Positions 1 through 5,154 of a DNA stretch of 5,306 bases are shown one piece after another. The stretch comes from Planctomycetota bacterium. Its GTDB lineage: Bacteria; Planctomycetota; Phycisphaerae; Sedimentisphaerales; Anaerohalosphaeraceae. A model generated the notes under the pieces. The model had not been told where the DNA came from. It worked only from the letters and a program-made list of their open reading frames with translations, and made no database searches. The stretch's first letter is position 1. Each line of letters opens with the position of its first letter. Position numbers and translations under genes: made by a program. Where the stretch lies: positions 1-5,306 of the forward strand of contig QNBU01000091.1 of NCBI GenBank assembly GCA_003644215.1, given 5' to 3'.

Positions 1-43
1 GTCGCATTAAACACGGAGCAATTTTTGAGGGCAAGACCCGTTT

Positions 44-1438
44 CTAAAAGTTTCGTGAATCTTTAGAAAATTGAATCCGGGGCAGAAGTCGACTGATCCA
101 TTTTTGGCAGCGGTGCAGATATCTTTTGTAACAAGCCGCTCTTTGAAGTTGTCGGTAGCGACCGCAATATGGCTGGCGCTGGGGGCATTGGGCCAGACAT
201 TTGGCAACCTGTTCCCATTTTTCGAGCTTGTAATAAATCCATCCCGCACACAATCGCAGTTCAGGCCGGCTCGGTTCCAAGATAATCGCCTGCTCAATAC
301 ACTCGGCTGCCCCTTCATAGTCTCCGTGAATCGCCAGCGACATCCCCAGACCAAAGAAAGATTCACCGCTGGCATCTGTTTCGTTGAGGGCCTGCATAAA
401 GCAGTTGCTCGCGTCGGTCAGGTCGCCAATCTTGAGGAACATCCACCCCATCGCCGTCAGTACATCGGCATCTTCTATATCTAATTGAAATTCCGCCCGA
501 AGCATCTGGCGGGTCTCGCGTTCGTTTCCATCAGCAAACGCGATTTCGGCCAGACGAAATCGCGGACCAATCAGTGTTTCGTCAAATTTCATAGCGCTCA
601 GATAGCAGCGAACGGCCTTTGTAACAATCTGGCGGGTACGATAGATTTCGCCCAGATAAAAATGCGCCTGGGCGCAGTGTGGGTCGTATTCCAGAGCGCG
701 GCTGAACTTTTCACTCGCCGAATCCAAATCGCCGCTTTCCAACAGAAACAGGCCAAAATCCAACAGTACATCCATTTCCAGCGGATTGCTGCGAAGCTCG
801 TTCAAAAACTCTTCTCGTCCGCGATCCCCCTTACCGCTGACCCAACAGGCCTGAGCAAGCCGGTAGTGGATTTGCGGATGGTCGGGGTTCAGTTCGGCGC
901 ATTTATCCCAACACCACAACGCCCTTTCGTACTCGGCCTGCGTAAACAGCGAATTGCCGATATTGTAGTAACACAACGGACAGTCCGGATTGATCTGCTG
1001 GGCCATATAGAACATTTGCTCGGCCCGGTTGTACTGCTCCATCTCGGTATAGGCAATAATCCGGTTGCAATACGCCGGCTCAAATAGTGGATCAATCCGT
1101 TCGATCTGTTCAAATATCGACAACGCCAAATCGTACTGGGCGGTTCTTGTATAGTTCACGCCAAGGCAATTCATAATCTCGACATCATCCGGCGTGTAGT
1201 CGAGCGCCTGCTGATAGTACTCCACCGCTTTTTCATATTGCTCCAACCCGTCCAGCGTTAAGGCCATATTAAAATACCATTCCGCGTGTTCCGGACCCAA
1301 CTCAATGGCCTCATTGAGTTTTTCCATCGCCTCGGCCATCTGCCCGTCTTCGTAAAGCTCAAAGGCCTCTGTAGCCATCTGCTCGGCCTGATCCCATTCG
1401 TTTCCATAGTCAAAATCGCTGTCAGAATCCAACATCAT
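44..1438 (-). CDS. TPR-repeat protein, 12 tandem TPR units
   Basis: The product is a 464-residue, probably cytoplasmic, helical-repeat scaffold; its partner is unknown. After an acidic N-terminus (MMLDSDSDFD) come twelve tetratricopeptide units with an exact 34-residue period: about 17-50, 51-84, 85-118, 119-152, 153-186, 187-220, 221-254, 255-288, 289-322, 323-356, 357-390 and 391-417. Most show the TPR pattern of a small residue or Gly at position 8, Tyr/Phe near 11, Ala at 20, Ala near 27 and Pro near 32 (for example YEKAVEYYQQALDYTPD). No signal peptide or membrane segment is visible. The last 47 residues (418-464) are Arg/Lys- and Cys-rich, unlike the acidic repeats, and may reflect a frameshift. 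An in-frame TTG lies at 1447, but I chose ATG at 1438 (or 1435), which has GGGA just upstream. The gene is divergent from ribH. TPR proteins mediate protein-protein contacts; no specific function can be assigned. Confidence 0.9.
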   Translation of the reverse strand: MMLDSDSDFDYGNEWDQAEQMATEAFELYEDGQMAEAMEKLNEAIELGPEHAEWYFNMALTLDGLEQYEKAVEYYQQALDYTPDDVEIMNCLGVNYTRTAQYDLALSIFEQIERIDPLFEPAYCNRIIAYTEMEQYNRAEQMFYMAQQINPDCPLCYYNIGNSLFTQAEYERALWCWDKCAELNPDHPQIHYRLAQACWVSGKGDRGREEFLNELRSNPLEMDVLLDFGLFLLESGDLDSASEKFSRALEYDPHCAQAHFYLGEIYRTRQIVTKAVRCYLSAMKFDETLIGPRFRLAEIAFADGNERETRQMLRAEFQLDIEDADVLTAMGWMFLKIGDLTDASNCFMQALNETDASGESFFGLGMSLAIHGDYEGAAECIEQAIILEPSRPELRLCAGWIYYKLEKWEQVAKCLAQCPQRQPYCGRYRQLQRAACYKRYLHRCQKWISRLLPRIQFSKDSRNF

Positions 1439-1520
1439 TGATCCCAAATAGAGTTATTTTGTATTGATTGCCGCGTTACATCGCTATATCGTCTGAAAAA
1501 ACACCCGCCTTAGCCATATC

Positions 1521-1550
1521 ATTGGATTTTGCCATATTTTTCTTTGTCAA
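1521..1550 (-). promoter_or_regulatory. Candidate sigma-70-type promoter of the TPR gene
   Basis: On the minus strand a perfect -35 box TTGACA (1550-1545) is followed after 18 bases by TCCAAT (1526-1521), which matches four of six -10 positions. A start near 1514 would leave an untranslated leader of about 75 bases before ATG 1438. The -10 is weak, so this is a candidate only. Confidence 0.4.
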
Positions 1551-1558
1551 CTTTCCCC

Positions 1559-1587
1559 TTTCCTTTCGGCTGGTAACCCGCTATAAT
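1559..1587 (+). promoter_or_regulatory. Candidate promoter of the ribH-nusB-parA operon
   Basis: A perfect -10 box TATAAT lies at 1582-1587. The hexamer 17 bases upstream, TTTCCT (1559-1564), matches only three of six -35 positions, so recognition would rest mainly on the -10 or on an activator. Transcription from about 1594 would give a long leader of about 135 bases before the ribH start at 1730. It lies back to back with the TPR promoter candidate; the two -35 boxes are eight bases apart. Confidence 0.5.
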
Positions 1588-1673
1588 TACAGAAGTTAAA
1601 GATGCTCGGCGAGACGGAATCGCAGAAGTGTCCAAATTCTCGATGACTTTTCCGCGGTCGTCCTATAAAATAC

Positions 1674-1707
1674 GGAAAGCGTCATTCGCTTTTTTGAATG
1701 AAAAAAG
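1674..1707 (+). promoter_or_regulatory. Possible attenuator-like alternative hairpins in the ribH leader
   Basis: AAAGCG (1676-1681) pairs with CGCTTT (1687-1692) across the loop TCATT, and the T run continues to 1695, giving a small terminator-like shape. Two other pairings use the same bases and exclude it: TCATTC (1682-1687) with GAATGA (1696-1701), and CTTTTTT (1689-1695) with AAAAAAG (1701-1707). All three stems are short. The pairing is read directly; a regulatory role is inference. No conserved FMN riboswitch core is apparent. Confidence 0.25.
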
Positions 1708-1719
1708 ATGTTTTAAGAT

Positions 1720-1723
1720 GGAG
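1720..1723 (+). promoter_or_regulatory. Ribosome binding site of ribH (decides the start)
   Basis: GGAG lies six bases before ATG 1730. The in-frame ATG at 1718 has no comparable site, and starts further upstream would add about 30 residues that the lumazine synthase family lacks. Confidence 0.65.
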
Positions 1724-1729
1724 TACAAG

Positions 1730-2194
1730 ATGATTGAGGAACTTAAAGGTCAACTTAACGCGGGGCAAAACAAGTTTGCGATTGTCGTTAGCCGGTTTAA
1801 TGAGTTTATTACCAGCAAACTGCTCGGCGGCGCGATTGACACCCTGCAGCGCCACGGCGCCGGCGACGATCAGATCACCGTCGTCTGGGTACCGGGTACG
1901 ATTGAGATTACCCCTGTCGCCAAACGGCTCGCCGAGAGCGGGGCCTATGGAGCCGTGATCTGCCTCGGTGCGGTGATTCGCGGATCAACCAGTCATTATG
2001 ACTATGTCTGCCAACAGATCACCCGCGGCGTCGGCCAGATCAATTACGATACCGGGATACCCACTATTTTCGGTGTGCTGACCTGCGACACGATCGAACA
2101 GGCCATCGAGCGAGCCGGAACCAAACAAGGCAACGCCGGAACCAATGCCGCTATCGCCGCGATAGAAATGGCCGACCTGCTCAGCAAGCTGTAA
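1730..2194 (+). CDS. ribH: 6,7-dimethyl-8-ribityllumazine synthase
   Basis: Lumazine synthase makes the penultimate intermediate of riboflavin synthesis. It condenses 5-amino-6-ribitylamino-uracil with 3,4-dihydroxy-2-butanone 4-phosphate in the cytoplasm, usually as a pentamer or 60-subunit capsid. From ATG 1730 the protein has 154 residues, normal for the family. The active-site elements are present: SRFNEF (21-26), which stacks the pyrimidine; the P-G-x-x-E loop at 55-59; GAVIRGSTSHYDYV (80-93) with catalytic His89; FGVLT (114-118); and IERAGTKQGNAG (126-137) with the phosphate-binding Arg128. The frame is open upstream to GTG 1628, but that extension is basic and unlike known N-termini. 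It is the first gene of an operon with nusB, 29 bases downstream, a pairing seen in many bacteria. No other riboflavin genes lie in the window. Confidence 0.97.
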   Translation: MIEELKGQLNAGQNKFAIVVSRFNEFITSKLLGGAIDTLQRHGAGDDQITVVWVPGTIEITPVAKRLAESGAYGAVICLGAVIRGSTSHYDYVCQQITRGVGQINYDTGIPTIFGVLTCDTIEQAIERAGTKQGNAGTNAAIAAIEMADLLSKL

Positions 2195-2212
2195 GAATTT
2201 CATTGACAACTG

Positions 2213-2218
2213 AAGGAA
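2213..2218 (+). promoter_or_regulatory. Ribosome binding site of nusB (decides the start)
   Basis: AAGGAA lies five bases before GTG 2224, which favours that codon over the in-frame TTG at 2203; the site itself falls inside the longer version. Confidence 0.65.
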
Positions 2219-2223
2219 CGACA

Positions 2224-2670
2224 GTGGACCGCAGAACGATAGCCAGAGAACTGACGATGCAGGCGCTTTGCCAATTGGATGTCCAGGGCAGTGAGGCAGA
2301 GGCAACGCTGCGCATTTTCTTCAACGAAAATACCGACGACCCAATGGTGCTGAAACTGGCCGAAAAATGGACCTACGGAGCATGGGAAAAGGTGCGCGCT
2401 TGTGATGACCTGATCGCCAGCGCTGCGATACGATGGAAACTGTCGCGGCTGTCCCATGTGGACCGTGCGATTCTGCGTATGGCGGCGTATCAACTGCGCT
2501 ACTGCGAAGACATCCCGCCCAAAGTCGTCATCAACGAAGGTATCGAAATGGCCAAAAAGTTCAGCACCGAACAATCGCCGCGTTTTGTAAACGGCGTCTT
2601 GGATGCCGTCCTGAAACATCTCAAACAAGCCGCCGTTGAAACCATCCCGAAAGAGGAAGCGGATCAGTGA
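2224..2670 (+). CDS. nusB: Transcription antitermination factor NusB
   Basis: NusB binds boxA RNA together with ribosomal protein S10 (NusE) and supports processive, terminator-resistant transcription, above all of rRNA operons. The 148-residue product is close to the usual 130-160. It shows the family landmarks in order: the Arg-rich N-terminal helix RRTIAREL (3-10) followed by QALCQLD (13-19), the helix start WKLSRL (71-76), VDRAILR (79-85), DIPPKVVINEGIEMAKKF (96-113) and the near-invariant FVNGVLD (121-127). A short charged tail follows (IPKEEADQ). GTG 2224 was chosen because of its AAGGAA site. Its stop TGA overlaps the parA start in the sequence GTGA, so the two genes are probably translationally coupled. 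It sits between ribH and parA on one transcript. Confidence 0.96.
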   Translation: MDRRTIARELTMQALCQLDVQGSEAEATLRIFFNENTDDPMVLKLAEKWTYGAWEKVRACDDLIASAAIRWKLSRLSHVDRAILRMAAYQLRYCEDIPPKVVINEGIEMAKKFSTEQSPRFVNGVLDAVLKHLKQAAVETIPKEEADQ

Positions 2671-3602
2671 GAAAAATAGCGATCTTAAATCAAAAAGGCG
2701 GCGTTGGAAAGACCACCACGGTCGTCAATGTTTCGGCGGCACTGGCGTTACAGGGTCAGCGTGTTTTGGCGATGGACCTAGACCCGCAGGCACATCTGAC
2801 GATCCATCTGGGGGCCGACCGGGATCCTGATGCGGCGGGCGTTTATGAAGTACTGACCGGTAACGCCGACATCGCCGATGCGATTCGTCCCGTTCGGAAC
2901 AACCTCTGGCTTCTGGGAGCCGGCATTGATCTGGTCGGCGCCGAGGCCGAGTTGGTCAATGAGGTCGGTCGTGAAACGATTTTGGCTCAAGCCGTCGAAT
3001 CAATACAGGATCGCTTTGACATCTTGCTCATTGACTGCCCCCCGTCGTTGGGTCTGCTGGCACTGAACGCACTGGCCGCCGCCAGCGAGGTCATTATCCC
3101 GATCCAGCCGCACTTTTTGGCATTGCAGGGATTTAGCCGACTGCTGCAAACTGTTACGCTGGTTCAGTCACGGATCAATCCGTCGCTGCGCGTTTCGGCC
3201 ATTCTGATGTGCATGTTCGACAGCCGAACCAGTTTGTCCAACGAAGTGCGAGAGGACATTAAACATTTCCTCTCCAGCGCACGGGAAAGCGACCATCCCT
3301 GGGCACAAGCCCAAGTCATACCGGTTCACATTCGACAGAATATCAAACTCGCCGAGGCCCCCAGCCACGGAGAGACCATCTTTGAATACGAACCCCAGTG
3401 CCACGGAGCCGCCGACTACGAGGCCGTCGCGGCATTTCTAAGCGAAAGTCATACAACCTGCGAAACACCCAATTCAATCGCTGATGATACAACAGAAGCA
3501 ATAAGCGAAAATACATTGGACAACACCCCTCAAGAGCAGCCCGCCGAATCCTTAACTGCCAACGACGAACAAAAAAGTGAAAACTCTCAAGCTGAAGCTT
3601 GA
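2667..3602 (+). CDS. ParA/Soj-family ATPase
   Basis: This is a deviant-Walker ATPase of the ParA/MinD superfamily; such proteins dimerise with ATP, bind DNA non-specifically and segregate chromosomes, plasmids or other cargo. Of 311 residues, 1-260 form the ATPase. The P-loop KGGVGKTT (10-17) carries signature Lys10 and catalytic Lys15. Walker A' is MDLDPQAHLT (36-45) with Asp39, Walker B is LLIDCPPSLG (120-129), and the family C-terminal motif IKLAEAPSHG spans 226-235. Residues 261-311 form a low-complexity acidic tail with 12 Asp/Glu and one Lys. The GTG start is preceded by AGAGGA at 2652-2657 and overlaps the nusB stop. No parB gene follows; a terminator does. Soj-like chromosomal ParA is the best guess, but a ParA positioning another cargo cannot be excluded, so no symbol is given. 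Confidence 0.93.
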   Translation: MRKIAILNQKGGVGKTTTVVNVSAALALQGQRVLAMDLDPQAHLTIHLGADRDPDAAGVYEVLTGNADIADAIRPVRNNLWLLGAGIDLVGAEAELVNEVGRETILAQAVESIQDRFDILLIDCPPSLGLLALNALAAASEVIIPIQPHFLALQGFSRLLQTVTLVQSRINPSLRVSAILMCMFDSRTSLSNEVREDIKHFLSSARESDHPWAQAQVIPVHIRQNIKLAEAPSHGETIFEYEPQCHGAADYEAVAAFLSESHTTCETPNSIADDTTEAISENTLDNTPQEQPAESLTANDEQKSENSQAEA

Positions 3603-3621
3603 ACTCCTACAAAACGCAAAA

Positions 3622-3660
3622 AAGGCCGCTTCGTGGATGAGAGGAAACGGCCTTGGTTTT
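3622..3660. terminator. Bidirectional intrinsic terminator between parA and the E2-like gene
   Basis: AAGGCCG (3622-3628) pairs perfectly with CGGCCTT (3648-3654). On the plus strand GGTTTT follows the stem, ending the parA transcript about 20 bases after its stop. On the minus strand the same stem runs into six Ts (complement of 3618-3623), a stronger signal for the convergent E2-like gene. Confidence 0.75.
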
Positions 3661-3661
3661 G

Positions 3662-3690
3662 AAGATCGCAAATCAAAACGATCTTATATT
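3662..3690 (+). terminator. Second hairpin after parA, possible backup terminator
   Basis: AAGATCG (3662-3668) and CGATCTT (3679-3685) form a perfect 7-pair stem with a 10-base loop, followed on the plus strand by ATATT. The T tract is poor, so termination efficiency is uncertain. Confidence 0.4.
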
Positions 3691-3695
3691 TCAAC

Positions 3696-3742
3696 TGTTC
3701 TTTGATTATGTTCTCATAAAGAACACTTGTCAATATTTTTTT
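3696..3742. terminator. Third inverted repeat in the convergent spacer
   Basis: TGTTCTTT (3696-3703) and AAAGAACA (3718-3725) form an 8-pair inverted repeat with a 14-base loop. A run of seven Ts occurs at 3736-3742, about ten bases beyond the stem and further than in a classical terminator. It lies just after the stop of the minus-strand E2-like gene and could instead be a 3'-end stabiliser or a protein-binding site. Confidence 0.3.
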
Positions 3743-3751
3743 ACTACTTTT

Positions 3752-4453
3752 TTATTCTCCCGTCATTGCGGCTGGGTTTTGTAGTAGGCCGCAAATCATT
3801 TCCAGAAACCGGGACGCATAAAACTCATCGACTACGCGTTGATCAAACGCCAGCGCGGCATACATCATCCGCCGTGTTTCAAACCCACCATTGACCGGCA
3901 TAACCGCTTCTTCGATATTGCCAATCGATAAAATCCCTGTCGCCGATGGCGGACTGATCGCGTAAAATGATTCAATCCCATACATCCCCAGACCTGTCAG
4001 CACCATATTGGCTCCGTCGAAGTCATCGGGCCGCAACTTATTGGCCCGCGATTTTTCAAGCAGACGCTGGCTTTCGTTAGCCGTCTCTATCAACGACTTA
4101 TCATTCATCTGTTTTAGTACCGGGACCACCAACCCCTGCGGCGCCGCGACGGCAAAACCAATACCAATGTTCTCAGCGATGACCAGATGGTTGCCGGTTG
4201 GGTCAATCGTCGCCGCCATCAGGGGATATTCTTTCACGGCGCGGGCAATCGCATAGACAAAAAAATCGTTGGTCGTTACTCGCACTTTCACGCGGCGGCA
4301 ATACTTTTTGCGCATCGCGACCAAATCGGTCAGATCAACCCGCACCCGAAGATAGGCGCACGCCTTATCCCGTTTGGACTGGTGCATATAATTGCCAATC
4401 AGCTTCTGGATTCGCGAAAGCGGTAGTTGGTTTTTGGTAGTGGACTCTTGCAA
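3752..4453 (-). CDS. Stand-alone E2 (2-oxo acid dehydrogenase acyltransferase) catalytic domain, catalytic His replaced
   Basis: All 233 residues match the catalytic (CoA-dependent acyltransferase) domain of dihydrolipoamide acyltransferases; the usual N-terminal lipoyl and peripheral subunit-binding domains are absent. It begins with the domain-opening PLSRIQKLIGNYM (11-23). It also shows TTNDFFVYAIARAV (60-73), IGIGFAVAAPQGLVVPVL (96-113), LTGLGMYGIESF (152-163) and the substrate-channel segment around SPPSATGILSIG (167-178). The active-site motif, normally D-H-R-x-x-D-G, reads D-Q-R-V-V-D-E at 204-210. The essential His is Gln205 (codon CAA, 3841-3839) and the Gly is Glu210; Asp209 is kept. 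Normal acyl transfer is therefore doubtful. The TTG start has AAAAAGG six bases upstream, and the next ATG (residue 23) would cut into the domain. No E1 or E3 gene is nearby. It may be a pseudoenzyme or a structural subunit. Confidence 0.88.
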   Translation of the reverse strand: MQESTTKNQLPLSRIQKLIGNYMHQSKRDKACAYLRVRVDLTDLVAMRKKYCRRVKVRVTTNDFFVYAIARAVKEYPLMAATIDPTGNHLVIAENIGIGFAVAAPQGLVVPVLKQMNDKSLIETANESQRLLEKSRANKLRPDDFDGANMVLTGLGMYGIESFYAISPPSATGILSIGNIEEAVMPVNGGFETRRMMYAALAFDQRVVDEFYASRFLEMICGLLQNPAAMTGE

Positions 4454-4459
4454 CGGATA

Positions 4460-4466
4460 CCTTTTT
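4460..4466 (-). promoter_or_regulatory. Ribosome binding site of the E2-like gene (supports the TTG start)
   Basis: On the minus strand AAAAAGG ends six bases before TTG 4453. This supports the unusual start codon, since no ATG lies upstream of the conserved N-terminal helix in this frame. Confidence 0.55.
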
Positions 4467-4492
4467 CACAGTTTGTCATTCATTCGCTTGTG

Positions 4493-4520
4493 ATTGTATC
4501 CGTTTGGCGGGCCAATTCAA
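4493..4520 (-). promoter_or_regulatory. Candidate sigma-70-type promoter of the E2-like gene
   Basis: On the minus strand TTGAAT (4520-4515, four of six) is followed by a 16-base spacer and TACAAT (4498-4493, five of six). A start near 4486 would give a leader of about 33 bases to TTG 4453. It lies directly beyond the PilZ gene's terminator, so the E2-like gene is probably its own transcription unit. Confidence 0.6.
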
Positions 4521-4537
4521 GGAAAATTGATGGGTGT

Positions 4538-4572
4538 AAAAAACGGCCGGCAGGATTTTACTCCTGTCGGCC
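4538..4572 (-). terminator. Intrinsic terminator of the PilZ gene
   Basis: GGCCGGCAGGA (4545-4555) and TCCTGTCGGCC (4562-4572) form an 11-position stem with a six-base loop. On the minus strand one position is an A·C mismatch (a G·U wobble on the plus strand). The stem is followed by G and then six Ts (complement of 4538-4543), a classical intrinsic terminator about 70 bases after the PilZ stop. Confidence 0.8.
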
Positions 4573-4642
4573 AACTGCTGTAACAAACCCGCTGTTAATC
4601 GAAGCGGTGCTGGTTTTATAATCTTGGTGTATCCGCACCGTG

Positions 4643-4963
4643 TTATTCGTCAAACTCCACGGCGATACCGATAGAACCGTCATGCAGCATCTGTTTGCGA
4701 TCCACACGCAGTACTTTGGCATTTTTGATGCGGGCATATTGGCCCTTTTCTTTAGCCAATGTCTGGGTTCGCGGGTAGTTGATCTCGATTTCATTGCCCG
4801 CCGCGACCGGCGTGGTCATCGGGATAGAAATAAACGCTCCGCCCCTGCTGACATTGACGCTTTTTCCGTTAAAGAAGCGGTTCGCCTCAGGTAGCCAGAT
4901 ACTGATGGGCCAGCTAAGGTCCTGCCGAGTATTGTGTCGTTGTTCTGCAACTGTACTCTCCAT
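4643..4963 (-). CDS. PilZ-domain protein (putative c-di-GMP receptor)
   Basis: This is a single-domain PilZ protein of 106 residues. The two c-di-GMP-binding elements are intact: R-x-x-x-R as RHNTR (residues 9-13) and the [D/N]-x-S-x-x-G element as NVSRGG (37-42). Beta-rich segments follow, including GAFISI, NEIEINYP and a closing GSIGIAVEFDE. PilZ domains bind cyclic di-GMP and relay it to motility, polysaccharide or regulatory targets; the target here is unknown. No membrane segment or output domain is present. An upstream in-frame ATG at 4978 would add five residues but has no ribosome site. ATG 4963 has GGAG nine bases before it and fits the promoter candidate, so it is preferred. The gene is followed by its own terminator, and transcription of the E2-like gene restarts beyond it. 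Confidence 0.88.
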   Translation of the reverse strand: MESTVAEQRHNTRQDLSWPISIWLPEANRFFNGKSVNVSRGGAFISIPMTTPVAAGNEIEINYPRTQTLAKEKGQYARIKNAKVLRVDRKQMLHDGSIGIAVEFDE

Positions 4964-4990
4964 AGTTCCATTCTCCATAAAGTTTAGTCA

Positions 4991-5020
4991 ATTTGATCTT
5001 TACAAATGACTTATCGTCAA
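4991..5020 (-). promoter_or_regulatory. Candidate promoter of the PilZ gene
   Basis: On the minus strand TTGACG (5020-5015, five of six) precedes TCAAAT (4996-4991, four of six) by 18 bases. A start near 4984 leaves only about six bases before ATG 4978 but about 20 before ATG 4963, consistent with the inner start. The surroundings are AT-rich, so chance matches are likely. Confidence 0.3.
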
Positions 5021-5154
5021 TGTTAAGATGGATGATTTAGGATATATGGTTAATTTTTCATATTTTCTTAAAAAATATTGTGTTTGCCTGCGGATAAAAC
5101 AAAACACTCTCTATTATCGGCCTTAAAAAGATACAGAAATGGTTGCTTAGGAAT
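5021..5154. other. AT-rich spacer without a recognised gene
   Basis: This stretch, upstream of the PilZ gene, is strongly AT-rich, with runs such as TTAAAAAATATTG near 5068-5080. I see no convincing open frame, promoter pair or hairpin in it. Its composition contrasts sharply with the GC-rich sequence from about 5155 onward. Confidence 0.5.

Noticed and set aside
1..43. Terminator for the TPR gene
   Set aside because: Only a three-pair GGG/CCC stem (29-39) is seen, with no T run directly after it; too weak to call.
71..1087. Two plus-strand open frames of 137 and 200 codons opposite the TPR gene
   Set aside because: They are antisense to a clear twelve-repeat TPR protein, show no recognisable domain, and arise from the codon pattern of the real gene.
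1628..1729. N-terminal extension of ribH from GTG 1628 or ATG 1643
   Set aside because: The added residues are basic and unlike lumazine synthase N-termini, and GGAG before ATG 1730 gives a protein of normal length.
1590..1729. FMN riboswitch upstream of ribH
   Set aside because: The leader is long enough to prompt the question, but I see none of the conserved six-stem junction sequence blocks of that class.
2200..2628. Minus-strand open frame of 142 codons opposite nusB
   Set aside because: It is entirely antisense to a well-conserved nusB and has no recognisable motif.
4589..4607. Five-pair hairpin CCGCT/AGCGG after the PilZ stop
   Set aside because: It is short and has no T tract; the 4538-4572 hairpin is a much better terminator.
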